Source: Rhodospirillaceae bacterium
GTDB lineage: Bacteria > Pseudomonadota > Alphaproteobacteria > Reyranellales > Reyranellaceae
Reading direction: 5' to 3'
DNA: 59,804 bases
NCBI GenBank assembly: GCA_009772935.1
Contig: WOUR01000036.1
Location: 1-59,804, forward strand
The notes beneath the pieces were generated by a model that was given only the letters and a program-made list of their open reading frames with translations, did not search any database and was not told the origin of the DNA. The translations under genes and the position numbers were made by a program. Shown here piece by piece: positions 18,349 through 27,396 of the stretch (the stretch's first letter is position 1; every line of letters starts with the position of its first letter).

Positions 18349-21213
18349 ATGGGGGAGACAAAGGCCCGAGGCGCCGTTGGTGCGCTCTCGGTCATTGCTG
18401 GTGTCCAGATCGGCATGTTGGGCCTCTGCTCCTTGACCGGAGCGGCGCAGGCGCAACTGAGCTTCAAGACTTATCAGTACGGAAACAGTACCATCACGAC
18501 GGTCACCGGCATTCGCGGTGGCAACATGACCGGCAACTACTCGATTCCAGGAACCGGCGGCAATACGGGGGGATTGCTGTTCGGCGTGCCCGTCGACACC
18601 ATCGGCCCGTTTCCAACCGCGACGGCCAATCAGTCGAACTATCCGGGCGCCCTCAGCAGTACACCCTATGGTCCGGGTTTCGGGTCCTCCACGGGTATCC
18701 TGCGTGTCGTCGGGAGCTACATAACGACGGCCTCCGCCCCCTACGACCTCGGATATCTGTTCGATGCGGCGCTCCCGTCCGCATCGCAGCTCACGACGCT
18801 GCGCCATCCCAGCACCCCCGGCAATCCCACGCTGTACACGATTGCCCACAGCAACTTCGGCAATCAGGTCGTCGGCAACTACGACACCATGCTCGCGACC
18901 GGCAACGCCTTCATCTACGACATCCCGACGGGGACGTTCACGACCAACAACAAGCCGGGTGCGGTCAGCACCACCGCCTATGGAGTCTACGGCAACAAGA
19001 TCGCCGGCGGTTACGCCGATCCGACACTGCATGGCTACGTCTACGACCAGTCGACGGGCATCTTCGCTAGCTACGACGCGCCAGGCGCCCTCGTCACGCA
19101 TTTCGAAGGCATCACCAGCGGTGGCCGGGCCAATACCTACAATCTCGTGGCCGACTCCCTCGGCATCGACGGCAAGCAGTATGCGTGGGCGGTCCACATC
19201 GACGCGGCGGGTGTCGCGACCTGGACCGAGATTGCCGTGCCAGGTGCCGATGTCACGTCGGCCAATTCGACTTATGGCGGCACCGTCATCGGCGTCTATG
19301 TCGAGGGGGGGGTGACGAAGTCTTACACCGTCAATGTTCCCGGCCTTTACAACCCCGTGACCAATTCGGCGAATCTGATGAGCAGTGTCGCCGGCGCGTT
19401 GGCCATCAACGGCGCAGGTGACGACGTCATCAACAACGGCTCCATCCGGATGACGGGCAGCAACGCCATTGGTATCAGCAACGGCACGTATGGCGTCGTG
19501 ACCAACTACGGCACGATCGGCGTGACGGGCGCCGGTGGCATCGCAGTCCAGATGACGGGTGATTTCAGCTCACTGCTGAATGCGGGCACGATCAGCGCCG
19601 GCCAGAATGGATACGCCATCCGCACGGCCGGGACGGCGACGGGCTCGCTGGTCGTGAACAGCGGCACGATCGACGGCCTGGTATCGATTTCCGCGGGACC
19701 AGATGCCCGGTTCGAGAACAGCGGCTGGATGGGCATCACTCCTGCAGGAGCCGGCGGGGTACATCAGATCAGCGGCACCTTCGTCCAGACACCGGCCGGC
19801 ACGATGGGAATGCGCGTCTCGCCGACCACGGCGGACCTGCTCGAGGTGACCGGCATCGCACGGCTTGCCGGCGGCCTGGAGGTCATCGGCCAGTCCGGCG
19901 CCTTCGCGCCGCGCAAGACCTACACGCTGGTGACCACGACCGGTGGATTGAGCGGTGCGTACCAGTCGGTGGCGAGCACCTTGCCCTTCCTGATCCCGAC
20001 GCTGAGCTACGACGCCAACAACGCGTACTTGACCCTGCAGGTCGGCGGCTTCGCGCAGGCGGCGCTCACGTCAAACCAGGCTTCTGTCGCCTCGGTGCTG
20101 GACACGACGGCGCCCAATGCGACGGGCGACTATGCTACCGTCGTCGGCGCGCTCGCCGGACTCACCCTGCAGCAGGGCCAGGCAGTGATGAACGCGATCA
20201 GCGGCCAGAACTATTCGGGTTTCTCCAGCTCGATGGTGCAGGGCACTCAGCTCTTCCTCAGCAACTTCGCGGGCCAGGCGGGCGGCGGTGGCAGCCTGGG
20301 CGGCTCGAGCCGCGTTGCGCTGGCGGAAACCTGCGACGTCGCCTGCGACACCTCTTCACCGGCTCTGTGGGGCGCGTGGGGCGGGGCATTGGGCGGGCTG
20401 GGTGCGATCAGCAATGGGGGCGGCAACAGCGGCGCGCTCACCTACAACGTGACCGGCTTCGCGGGCGGCCTCGATCGACTCGTGGCGCAGGGCCTGCGGA
20501 TCGGCGCGACGGTGGGCTATCAGAACGGCAACCAGTGGGTCGCCGGTTTCAGCGGCAGTGGCAATTCCAACACGTTCCAGGCGGGCCTCTACGCCAACTA
20601 CAGCGACGGTCCGCTGTATGCCGACGCCGTCGCGGGCTACGCCTACAGTGCCAACCAGATGTGGCGCAGCATCGTGATTCCGGGGCTGGCGCCGCGCACC
20701 GCCTACGGTCTCACGGGCGCAAACCAGGTCTACGGGCAGGTTGAGACCGGCTACCGTGTCGATCTCGGCGGCCTCGCCGAGGCGTTCGTCACGCCATTCG
20801 CGCGGCTGCAGGCCTATACCGGCACCCAGAACGCCTTTACGGAGACGGGGGCGGGATCACTCAACCTCTCGGTGGCGCAGCAGACGACGAATTCGCTGCG
20901 GACGGTGCTGGGCGCCCAACTCGGCGGCTCGATGGACCTGGGTTGGCGCGACCGCCTCGCGATGAAGGTGCGGCTGGGCTGGAGCCACGAATATGCCGAC
21001 ACGGCGCGGCCGGTGACGGCCTCGTTCGCCGGGGCGCCGGCTGCCCCCTTCACGACCTACGGCGTGGCGCCGCAGCGCGACGGCGTCGTGCTGGGCCTGG
21101 CGGCCACGACGGCGGTCGCCGACGCAGTGAACGTCTATGTTCGCTACGAGGGCGAGGTTTCCGGACAGGACAATGCCCACGCCTTCACCGCTGGCTTCCG
21201 CATGACCTGGTAG
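18349..21213 (+). CDS. Autotransporter with HAF-like repeat passenger
   Basis: A 954-residue type V secreted protein. A signal peptide ends near AQA-Q (residue 36). The passenger (about 40-330) holds imperfect repeats such as AFIYDIPTGTFTTNNKPGA and GYVYDQSTGIFASYDAPGA, each followed by a glycine-rich Y-G-x-x-G-x-x-I/V-x-G-x-Y unit, resembling the HAF extracellular repeat. A beta-helix-like stretch rich in N-x-G-T-I (about 350-470) follows. The C-terminal ~270 residues form an autotransporter beta-barrel ending in an aromatic residue (RMTW). It is probably a surface adhesin; the ligand is unknown. Confidence 0.88.
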   Translation: MGETKARGAVGALSVIAGVQIGMLGLCSLTGAAQAQLSFKTYQYGNSTITTVTGIRGGNMTGNYSIPGTGGNTGGLLFGVPVDTIGPFPTATANQSNYPGALSSTPYGPGFGSSTGILRVVGSYITTASAPYDLGYLFDAALPSASQLTTLRHPSTPGNPTLYTIAHSNFGNQVVGNYDTMLATGNAFIYDIPTGTFTTNNKPGAVSTTAYGVYGNKIAGGYADPTLHGYVYDQSTGIFASYDAPGALVTHFEGITSGGRANTYNLVADSLGIDGKQYAWAVHIDAAGVATWTEIAVPGADVTSANSTYGGTVIGVYVEGGVTKSYTVNVPGLYNPVTNSANLMSSVAGALAINGAGDDVINNGSIRMTGSNAIGISNGTYGVVTNYGTIGVTGAGGIAVQMTGDFSSLLNAGTISAGQNGYAIRTAGTATGSLVVNSGTIDGLVSISAGPDARFENSGWMGITPAGAGGVHQISGTFVQTPAGTMGMRVSPTTADLLEVTGIARLAGGLEVIGQSGAFAPRKTYTLVTTTGGLSGAYQSVASTLPFLIPTLSYDANNAYLTLQVGGFAQAALTSNQASVASVLDTTAPNATGDYATVVGALAGLTLQQGQAVMNAISGQNYSGFSSSMVQGTQLFLSNFAGQAGGGGSLGGSSRVALAETCDVACDTSSPALWGAWGGALGGLGAISNGGGNSGALTYNVTGFAGGLDRLVAQGLRIGATVGYQNGNQWVAGFSGSGNSNTFQAGLYANYSDGPLYADAVAGYAYSANQMWRSIVIPGLAPRTAYGLTGANQVYGQVETGYRVDLGGLAEAFVTPFARLQAYTGTQNAFTETGAGSLNLSVAQQTTNSLRTVLGAQLGGSMDLGWRDRLAMKVRLGWSHEYADTARPVTASFAGAPAAPFTTYGVAPQRDGVVLGLAATTAVADAVNVYVRYEGEVSGQDNAHAFTAGFRMTW

Positions 21214-21226
21214 GATAGATCGTCTT

Positions 21227-21598
21227 TCACACCACCTTCGGCGTGACCTTGACGACCTTGAACGGCCGTTGGACGCCGTCATGCTCGGTGACGGACACGT
21301 ATTCGCCCGCCACGAACCGGTGTGTGTCGAAGCGGAAGATCGGTTCGTCGTCGTCGTCTCCCGGCTTGTAGGAGAAGGCCCACTTGCCGTCGCGACGGTG
21401 AATCAGATGGCCGGTCTCGTCGTCGGCGCCTTCCCAGAAGCGGCGCACGGTGCAGGCGGCCTTGTTCTTGGTCCAACCCTCGGCTTGAAGGTGCCCCTGC
21501 GCATCGAGCGGAGCGACGAATTCATAGCCGTGCTCCGAACTGCCGTTGGGAAACTCGGGTGTCCGGGCCAGTTCGAGGATGATCTTCTTGAGGGGCAT
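21227..21598 (-). CDS. Conserved hypothetical protein under a FixK-type box
   Basis: A 123-residue soluble, acidic protein with conserved features such as SSEHGYEFVAPL, CTVRRFWEG and FRFDTHRFVAGEYVSVTEHDG. No signal peptide or membrane helix. Similar proteins in Alphaproteobacteria are, to my recollection, uncharacterised. A near-consensus FNR/FixK box (21649-21662) lies 50 bases upstream of its start, so it should be induced by low O2 independently of the cco operon. The function is unknown. Confidence 0.8.
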   Translation of the reverse strand: MPLKKIILELARTPEFPNGSSEHGYEFVAPLDAQGHLQAEGWTKNKAACTVRRFWEGADDETGHLIHRRDGKWAFSYKPGDDDDEPIFRFDTHRFVAGEYVSVTEHDGVQRPFKVVKVTPKVV

Positions 21599-21648
21599 GA
21601 ATTCTCCTTGGGCGATGCCTCACTATGCCCGCCAGAATTCAACAGCCC

Positions 21649-21662
21649 ATGATCCAGATCAA
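21649..21662 (-). promoter_or_regulatory. FNR/FixK box upstream of the 21227-21598 gene
   Basis: On the minus strand it reads TTGATCTGGATCAT, matching TTGA-N6-TCAA at all but the last base. It is 50 bases before the start codon of the gene ending at 21227. Confidence 0.7.
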
Positions 21663-21668
21663 CCCCGG

Positions 21669-21863
21669 CTACTTGCCCTCGGCGGCGTTGCGTTCGGCTT
21701 CGTCGAAGCCGGTCTTGATCATGAACCAGCAGAACAGGACGCCGAAGAGCGAGAGCCCGAGGCCGAAGGCGAGGATGCCGGAATCCTTCGCGGCGCCCGC
21801 CATGAACAGCCCGACCAGGCCCATCAGGGCGGCCATGGTTCCCATGATCCAGTAGGACATCAT
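21669..21863 (-). CDS. Small membrane protein at the end of the cco operon
   Basis: A 64-residue protein with two transmembrane helices and a short charged C-terminal tail (GFDEAERNAAEGK). Tandem ATG codons overlap the ccoS stop, so it is translationally coupled to ccoS and belongs to the oxidase operon. It is not one of the standard Cco proteins. A role in cbb3 assembly or stability is an inference from position. Confidence 0.75.
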   Translation of the reverse strand: MMSYWIMGTMAALMGLVGLFMAGAAKDSGILAFGLGLSLFGVLFCWFMIKTGFDEAERNAAEGK

Positions 21864-22015
21864 TTGCTCCTTGTGTCGTCGTCATCGAAAAGAATGCGCC
21901 CGGCGGCGCCGTCGGGATCGTCATACTGCCCGTTGCGCAGGGCCCAGAGGAAGGCCGCGAGAGCGAGCAGGCCGAGTATGAGGGCGGCCGGCACCAGGAT
22001 GAGCAGGCTATCCAT
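21860..22015 (-). CDS. ccoS: cbb3-type oxidase assembly protein CcoS
   Basis: A 51-residue protein with one N-terminal membrane helix followed by the CcoS signature FLWALRNGQYDDPDGAAGRI and an acidic tail. CcoS is needed for cofactor insertion into cbb3 oxidase. Its ATG overlaps the ccoI stop (TGATG). Confidence 0.93.
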   Translation of the reverse strand: MDSLLILVPAALILGLLALAAFLWALRNGQYDDPDGAAGRILFDDDDTRSK

Positions 22016-24387
22016 CAGGATCTCCGGCCCTTCGCTCCGCCGGCGCCGAGACGCAGGGCGTTGCCGATCACCAGCAGGGAAGAGGAGGACATCGCGACGG
22101 CCGCGATCAATGGCGTCACGTTGCCCAGGATCGCGAGCGGTACGGCGCCGAGATTGTAGAGGAGCGCCAGGGCCAGGTTCTGGCGCACCAGCCGGTCGGC
22201 GCGGCGCGCCACATGAAGGATTTCGGCGACAGGCTCGAGTGCGTCGCCCTGGAAGACCGCGTCGGCAGCGCTCTGTGTGGCCTCGGCGGCGGTGGTCGGC
22301 GAGATCGAGGCATGGGCCGCCGCGAGGGCCGGCGCGTCGTTCAAGCCGTCGCCCACCATCAGGACGCGTTTGCCCTGGGCGGCAAGTTCGGCGAGGCGCT
22401 GCGCCTTGTCCGCCGGCGTGACGCCGGACCGCCAGTCGGCGATGCCGGCGGCGGCCGCCGCGTCTGCGACGGCGGCGCGTCGGTCGCCGGACAGGATCTC
22501 GACGGTGAGTCCCCTTTGGCGCAGAGCCGCGATCGTTACGCTCGCGTCGGGCCGCAACCGGTCCGCGAAGGCAAAGCGCACGGGCAGATGGGCCGGCCGC
22601 GAGAGCCACAGTTCGGACCGTCCGTCATCGGGCGGATTGGCGACGCCGCAGAAGGACGCAGACCCGAGCCGCACGCCATCGCTCTCCAGTCCTGCGCCCG
22701 GATGTTCGACGACGCGCGCAGCCGGAATCGCTTCCGGGATGGCCCTCACGAGGGCGCGGGCCAGCGGATGGCGGGAGTTGAGTGCGAGCGAGGCCGCGAG
22801 CTGGCGGGCCTCGGAGTCGTCGGGCGCGGCCACCAGTTCGGGCCGGCCAAGGGTGAGCGTGCCGGTCTTGTCGAAGACCACGTGGTCGACCTGTGCCAGG
22901 CGCTCGAGTGCCGTCGGCGACAGGAGCAGAATGCCCGAACGCAGCAGCCGTGTGCTGGCCACGACCTGGACGACCGGCACCGCCAGCGCCAGCGCGCAGG
23001 GACAGGTGATGATCAGGACGGCCGTGGAGATCAGCAGCGCACGGTCCCAGGCGAGGCCGGCCAGCAGGGTCCAGCCCAGGAAGGTGAGCAGGGCGGTCAA
23101 GTGCACTACCGGTGCGTAGGCGCGTGCAACCCGGTCGGCCAGCGCCACGAAACGCGAGCGGCCGCGCTCCGCCGCCTCGACCAGGCGCACGATCTCCGAG
23201 AGCAGCGTATTGTCGCCTGCGGCTGTCACTTTCACGCGCAGGACCGCGCCGAGATTGATCGTGCCAGCGAAGGCCTTGACGCCGGGAGAGGCAGGCTGCG
23301 GCAGGCTCTCGCCGCTCACCAGGGACGCGTCCAGCGAGGACACGCCTTCGATCACGATGCCGTCGGCGCCGAGCCGCTCGCCGGCGGCGACCAGCAGCAC
23401 ATCGCCAGGAACGAGACTGTCGACGCGACGGGACGCCGTGCCGCCGTCGGCACCGACCACCGTGGCGCTGCGGCTGGACAGCGCCAGCAAGGCATGCACG
23501 GCCTGCCGCGCGCGCCCGCGGGCGCGGCGGTCGAGGTAGCGTCCGATCAGCAGGAAGAACAGCAGGGTGATGGCCGAATCGAAATAGGCGTGCTGTTCGC
23601 CGGCCCAGGCCTCGTGCAGGCTGACGACGCAGGCGAGCGTGACGCCGATCGAGATCGGCACGTCCATGTTGGTGCGCCCGGCGCGCAGCGCGTTCAGGGC
23701 GGAACGAAAGAAGGGCCGGCCGGCATAGGCGACCGCCGGCAGTGCGATGGCCGCCGACACCCAGTGGAAGAGTGTGCGCGTCGCCTCACCCATCGAGCCG
23801 TCATGGCCCGCCCAGACGGCGACCGAGAGCAGCATCACATTGGCCGCCGCGAAGCCCGCCACGCCCAGAGCGCGCAACAGCTCGCGGGACTCGCGATCGT
23901 CGCCGGCCGCCGCGGCGATGGTGTCATAGGGCGCCAGCCGGAAGCCCAGCGCCGCGACCAGGCCGGCATGTCCATTGGCCTCGTCGATCGATCCCTGCCA
24001 CGCCAGCGACAGGCGGCGTGTCGAGAGATGGACCCGCGCGCGGGTGACCATGGGATTGCGCGCGAGCAGGCTCTCGATCAGCCAGACGCAGGCGGCGCAG
24101 TCGAGCCCGTCGACCAGAAGCTCCAGCGAGGCACCGCCGTGGCCGTCGGGCTTGGCATAGGTGGCGAAGTCGATGTCGAGCGGCTCAGGCCGGTGCGCGC
24201 GCGTCTCTTCGAGCCGCCGGTAGAAGGCGCCGAGTCCGGCGGCGCCGATGATGGCGTGTGCGCTCGCGCAGCCCGGGCAACAGAACGGCGTCTCCGGCGC
24301 GCCCCGCAGCGTCTCGCCGCAATGCGCGCAGGTTCGCGCGACCGCGGGAGCGGCAACAGCGGGAGCGAAGAGGACGGCGTCGGTCAC
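22015..24387 (-). CDS. ccoI: Copper-transporting P1B-type ATPase CcoI/FixI
   Basis: A 790-residue inner-membrane ATPase supplying copper for cbb3 oxidase assembly. An N-terminal cysteine-rich segment (CAHCGE, CCPGCASAH) precedes a heavy-metal domain with GLDCAACVWLIE. Transmembrane helices include the ion-binding ITCPCALAL. Catalytic motifs are DKTGTLT (phosphorylated Asp), HPLARAL and GDGLNDAPAL. The long N-terminus with extra cysteines is typical of FixI. It overlaps ccoH upstream by four bases and ccoS downstream by one. Confidence 0.96.
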   Translation of the reverse strand: MTDAVLFAPAVAAPAVARTCAHCGETLRGAPETPFCCPGCASAHAIIGAAGLGAFYRRLEETRAHRPEPLDIDFATYAKPDGHGGASLELLVDGLDCAACVWLIESLLARNPMVTRARVHLSTRRLSLAWQGSIDEANGHAGLVAALGFRLAPYDTIAAAAGDDRESRELLRALGVAGFAAANVMLLSVAVWAGHDGSMGEATRTLFHWVSAAIALPAVAYAGRPFFRSALNALRAGRTNMDVPISIGVTLACVVSLHEAWAGEQHAYFDSAITLLFFLLIGRYLDRRARGRARQAVHALLALSSRSATVVGADGGTASRRVDSLVPGDVLLVAAGERLGADGIVIEGVSSLDASLVSGESLPQPASPGVKAFAGTINLGAVLRVKVTAAGDNTLLSEIVRLVEAAERGRSRFVALADRVARAYAPVVHLTALLTFLGWTLLAGLAWDRALLISTAVLIITCPCALALAVPVVQVVASTRLLRSGILLLSPTALERLAQVDHVVFDKTGTLTLGRPELVAAPDDSEARQLAASLALNSRHPLARALVRAIPEAIPAARVVEHPGAGLESDGVRLGSASFCGVANPPDDGRSELWLSRPAHLPVRFAFADRLRPDASVTIAALRQRGLTVEILSGDRRAAVADAAAAAGIADWRSGVTPADKAQRLAELAAQGKRVLMVGDGLNDAPALAAAHASISPTTAAEATQSAADAVFQGDALEPVAEILHVARRADRLVRQNLALALLYNLGAVPLAILGNVTPLIAAVAMSSSSLLVIGNALRLGAGGAKGRRS

Positions 24388-24860
24388 CTGAGGAACATCC
24401 GCCGTGTCTGCGCAAAGCGCTGCCCGCCCTGTTCGACGGAGATGTCGACGTCCCAGTTGCCGCGCGCAGGCAGGCTGACGTGGCCGGCGTGCCGCCCGAT
24501 ATCGACGGCGGCCATCTCAACGCCCACCACCGCGCCCTTCTCGGCCGGCCGCACCAGCGCCACGGCGACCTGCGCGCCGGCGAGAGGCTGGCCGGCGCGA
24601 TCGAACACAGCGATCTCGATACTGTCACTGCCGGGCTGCCAGGTGGGTTCGACCCGCCAGCCGAGTGCATCGCGGGCCTGCTGGGCCGCGATGACCTCGT
24701 TGTAGTGCAGGCCGCGATCGCGTGGCTTCGGCGTGTAGAGGCCGGAGAAGGATCCGACTGCAAACGCGATCATCGTTGCGTTGACGGCGAAGACGATCGC
24801 GAACCCGGCAACGAAGAGCCAGGGAATGTACCGGCTGCGTGTGACATCGGCAGTGTTCAT
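24384..24860 (-). CDS. ccoH: FixH/CcoH-family cbb3 oxidase assembly protein
   Basis: A 158-residue membrane-anchored protein. The ATG at 24860 begins a short cytoplasmic tail, one transmembrane helix (about 13-38), the FixH signature LYTPKPRDRGLHYNEVIAAQ and a periplasmic beta-rich domain. FixH works with the copper ATPase CcoI during cbb3 assembly. It lies 10 bases after ccoG and overlaps ccoI by four bases. Confidence 0.93.
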   Translation of the reverse strand: MNTADVTRSRYIPWLFVAGFAIVFAVNATMIAFAVGSFSGLYTPKPRDRGLHYNEVIAAQQARDALGWRVEPTWQPGSDSIEIAVFDRAGQPLAGAQVAVALVRPAEKGAVVGVEMAAVDIGRHAGHVSLPARGNWDVDISVEQGGQRFAQTRRMFLR

Positions 24861-24870
24861 GATCCTGTCC

Positions 24871-26340
24871 TCAGCGTCCTGGGCCGACGAAGACCGCGTC
24901 GTGCGAGGCACGTCCGCTCCCGGCCTCGTCGCGCACGGTGAAGGTGATGGGCTTCGCGCCGGACGGCGCGGCGGCCGCGGGCACCGTGACGAAGACGCGG
25001 AAGGTGCCCACGGCGTCAGGCTGGACGGACAGGGTCGCGGTCGCTCCGCTGCCTTCCACGTCGGCTCCGACAAAGCCCAGTTGGGCCGACGGCAGGCCGC
25101 CGATCTCAAGATGGACCTGCCGCGGCGTGCGGCGCTTGTTCAGCACCTTGACGGCGTAGGAGTTGCGGATGTCGCCGTTGGACAGGCGCACGAAGTTCGG
25201 GTTGCGGTCGCGCTGTACGGTCAGCTCGGTATCGGCGCGCAAGGCGAAGACCACCAGCATGACGGCCGCGACGACGCTCAGCAGGCCGGCGTAGAGCAGG
25301 GTGCGTGGCCGGACGGGCCGCCACGGCACGGGCGCGCCGCGGGCCTCCTTCGCCTGCTGGGCGGCGAGCGTATCCCAGCGGATGAGCCCGGTCGGACGTC
25401 CGACCTTGTCCATCGTCTGCGTGCAGGCGTCGATGCACAGGCCGCAGCCGATGCACTCGATCTGCTGGCCGTCGCGGATGTCGATGCCCGTCGGGCAGAC
25501 GGCGACGCAGAGATTGCAGTCGATGCAGTCGCCGCGGCCGTCCCAGCTGTCTCCGGCCTTGTGCTTTCCCCGCGGCTCGCCGCGCCACTTCTGATAGGTG
25601 ACGATGAGGCTCTGCTCGTCGAGCATCGCGGCCTGGAAGCGCGGCCACGGGCACATGTAGGTGCAGACCTGCTCGCGCGCCCAGCCGGCCAGGACGTAGG
25701 TCGTGGCGGTGAACAGGCCGACGAAGGCATAGACTTCCATCGACGCCTCGCCGCGGAAGATCTTCACCAGTGTGGTCGGGGCATCGACATAGTAGAATAC
25801 CCAGGCGCCGCCTGTGGCGGCGGCGATGGCGAGCCAGGCGGCATGCTTTAGCGTCTTGCGGATGGCCTTGCCCGCCGACATCGGCTGGCGGTCGAGCCGC
25901 ATGCGCTCGTTGCGGTCGCCCTCGATCATCCGCTCGACCCACATGAAGAGGTCGGTCCAGACGGTCTGGGGGCAGGTGAAGCCGCACCAGACGCGGCCGA
26001 ACAGGGACGAGGCGAAGAACAGGCCGAACGCACCCAGGATCAGGAAGCCCGTGACGAAATAGACTTCCTGCGGCCAGATGACGACATCGAAGAACCAACC
26101 GCGACGATGGTCGAGATCGATCAGGATGGCTTGCGAGGGCGCACCGGGTCCGCGATCCCAGCGCAGCCAGGGCACGACATAGTAGAGGCCGAGAAGCACG
26201 ACCAGGGTGGCCCACTTGATCTGCCGCCACTTCCCGGAGATCGCGCGCGGATAGACCCGCGCGCGCGGGGCGTAGAGCGGCGGTTCGGGCGCCGGCGGCC
26301 TTGGGGTGGCCCTGTCGGCCTGGCGGGCGGGGGAAGCCAT
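24871..26340 (-). CDS. ccoG: Cytochrome c oxidase accessory protein CcoG (RdxA/FixG)
   Basis: A 489-residue polytopic iron-sulfur protein. Several helices are seen, including WATLVVLLGLYYVVPWL and the conserved VWCGFTCPQTVWTDLF. A di-cluster ferredoxin domain has CIDCNLCVAVCPTG and CIGCGLCIDACTQ, binding two [4Fe-4S] clusters. A C-terminal FixG immunoglobulin-like periplasmic domain completes it. It is thought to reduce Cu(II) for CcoI during oxidase biogenesis. Only 19 bases separate it from ccoP, so it is read from the ccoN promoter rather than its own. Confidence 0.95.
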   Translation of the reverse strand: MASPARQADRATPRPPAPEPPLYAPRARVYPRAISGKWRQIKWATLVVLLGLYYVVPWLRWDRGPGAPSQAILIDLDHRRGWFFDVVIWPQEVYFVTGFLILGAFGLFFASSLFGRVWCGFTCPQTVWTDLFMWVERMIEGDRNERMRLDRQPMSAGKAIRKTLKHAAWLAIAAATGGAWVFYYVDAPTTLVKIFRGEASMEVYAFVGLFTATTYVLAGWAREQVCTYMCPWPRFQAAMLDEQSLIVTYQKWRGEPRGKHKAGDSWDGRGDCIDCNLCVAVCPTGIDIRDGQQIECIGCGLCIDACTQTMDKVGRPTGLIRWDTLAAQQAKEARGAPVPWRPVRPRTLLYAGLLSVVAAVMLVVFALRADTELTVQRDRNPNFVRLSNGDIRNSYAVKVLNKRRTPRQVHLEIGGLPSAQLGFVGADVEGSGATATLSVQPDAVGTFRVFVTVPAAAAPSGAKPITFTVRDEAGSGRASHDAVFVGPGR

Positions 26341-26359
26341 GGTTCGACCTGCATCGACC

Positions 26360-27220
26360 CTAACGGGCGCCGCCCAGCGAGTGGACGTAGACGGCCAGCA
26401 TCTTCATGGTCGCCTCGTCGAGACGGCCGCTCCACGCCGGCATGCTGCCGTTGCGGGCATAGAAGATGGAGCGGTAGATCGCGTCGCGGCTGCCGCCGTA
26501 GAGCCAGATTCCGTCGGCGAGGTTGGGCGCGCCCAGCTCCTGGTCGCCCTTGCCGCCGGCCTTGTGACAGGCGACGCACTGCTCCTCGAAGATCTTCGCG
26601 CCTTCCGGCGTGGCCTTTGCCTTGCCCGACAGGCTGAGCACGTAGTCGGTCACGGCCGCAACCTGGGCGCCGGTCAGCAGCCCGTCGACGCCGAATCGCG
26701 GCATCATCGACTGGCGGGACTTGTCGTCGCTGTTGCGGATGCCGTGCTCGATGGTGGCGTAGATCTGGTCGATGCTACCGCCCCAGATCCAGTCGTCGTC
26801 GACCAGGTTGGGAAAGCCCGTGCTGCCGCCGCCACCGGCGCCGTGGCACTGCATGCAGTTGGTCTGGAAGGCCGAACGCCCGCCCGCCATCGCGAAGTTG
26901 AAGAGTTCGGGATCCTTGCGGATGTCGGCCAGCGACGCTGCGCGGATGCGGTCGACGAAGCCGGCGCGTTCCTTCGCCTGCGCACTGAGTTCCTGGCGCA
27001 GTTCGGCGCGGCTCGAATAGCCCAACAGCCCTTGGGTATGACCGGTGAGCCACGGCCACGACGGATACAGGGCACAATAGACGACGGCGAAGGCAATGGT
27101 GGCGTAAAAGGTATAGACCCACCAGGTCGGCAGGGGCGTGTTCAGCTCCTTCACGCCGTCCCACTCGTGGCCGGTCGTGTTCTGGCCGGACAGTGTATCT
27201 TTCTCGATCTTGGTTGGCAT
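26360..27220 (-). CDS. ccoP: cbb3-type cytochrome c oxidase subunit III (diheme CcoP)
   Basis: A 286-residue membrane-anchored diheme cytochrome c. An N-terminal cytoplasmic segment with HEWDGVKELNTPLPTWW and one helix precede two periplasmic cytochrome domains with heme-binding CMQCH and CVACH and methionine ligands in SMMPRFG and GSMPAW. It passes electrons from soluble cytochrome c to CcoO/CcoN. Fifth-from-start position in the operon; spacing 10 bases to ccoQ. Confidence 0.97.
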   Translation of the reverse strand: MPTKIEKDTLSGQNTTGHEWDGVKELNTPLPTWWVYTFYATIAFAVVYCALYPSWPWLTGHTQGLLGYSSRAELRQELSAQAKERAGFVDRIRAASLADIRKDPELFNFAMAGGRSAFQTNCMQCHGAGGGGSTGFPNLVDDDWIWGGSIDQIYATIEHGIRNSDDKSRQSMMPRFGVDGLLTGAQVAAVTDYVLSLSGKAKATPEGAKIFEEQCVACHKAGGKGDQELGAPNLADGIWLYGGSRDAIYRSIFYARNGSMPAWSGRLDEATMKMLAVYVHSLGGAR

Positions 27221-27230
27221 GGCCAGTCCT

Positions 27231-27383
27231 TCAGCGGTCGTCGTCGAGGGGGATCCGGGCGTCTTTCTCGAAACGCTTCTTGTTGCGTGGCCGCAGGGCC
27301 CAGAAGACGATCAGGAGAAAGATGATGACGGCCCAGACCGTCCAGAAAGAGGCGAGGAGTTCGTGCAGACTCTCGAGGGTCAT
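27231..27383 (-). CDS. ccoQ: cbb3-type oxidase subunit CcoQ
   Basis: A 50-residue single-helix membrane protein with the CcoQ pattern WTVWAVIIFLLIVFWALRP followed by a basic/acidic tail (KKRFEKDARIPLDDD). The start follows GAGGAG. It stabilises the cbb3 complex. Located between ccoO and ccoP as in standard operons. Confidence 0.93.
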   Translation of the reverse strand: MTLESLHELLASFWTVWAVIIFLLIVFWALRPRNKKRFEKDARIPLDDDR

Positions 27384-27396
27384 GGCGGGCTCCTCT

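Noticed and set aside
22213..24705. An 830-codon plus-strand open frame opposite ccoI/ccoH
   Set aside because: Antisense to conserved oxidase assembly genes; no recognisable protein features.
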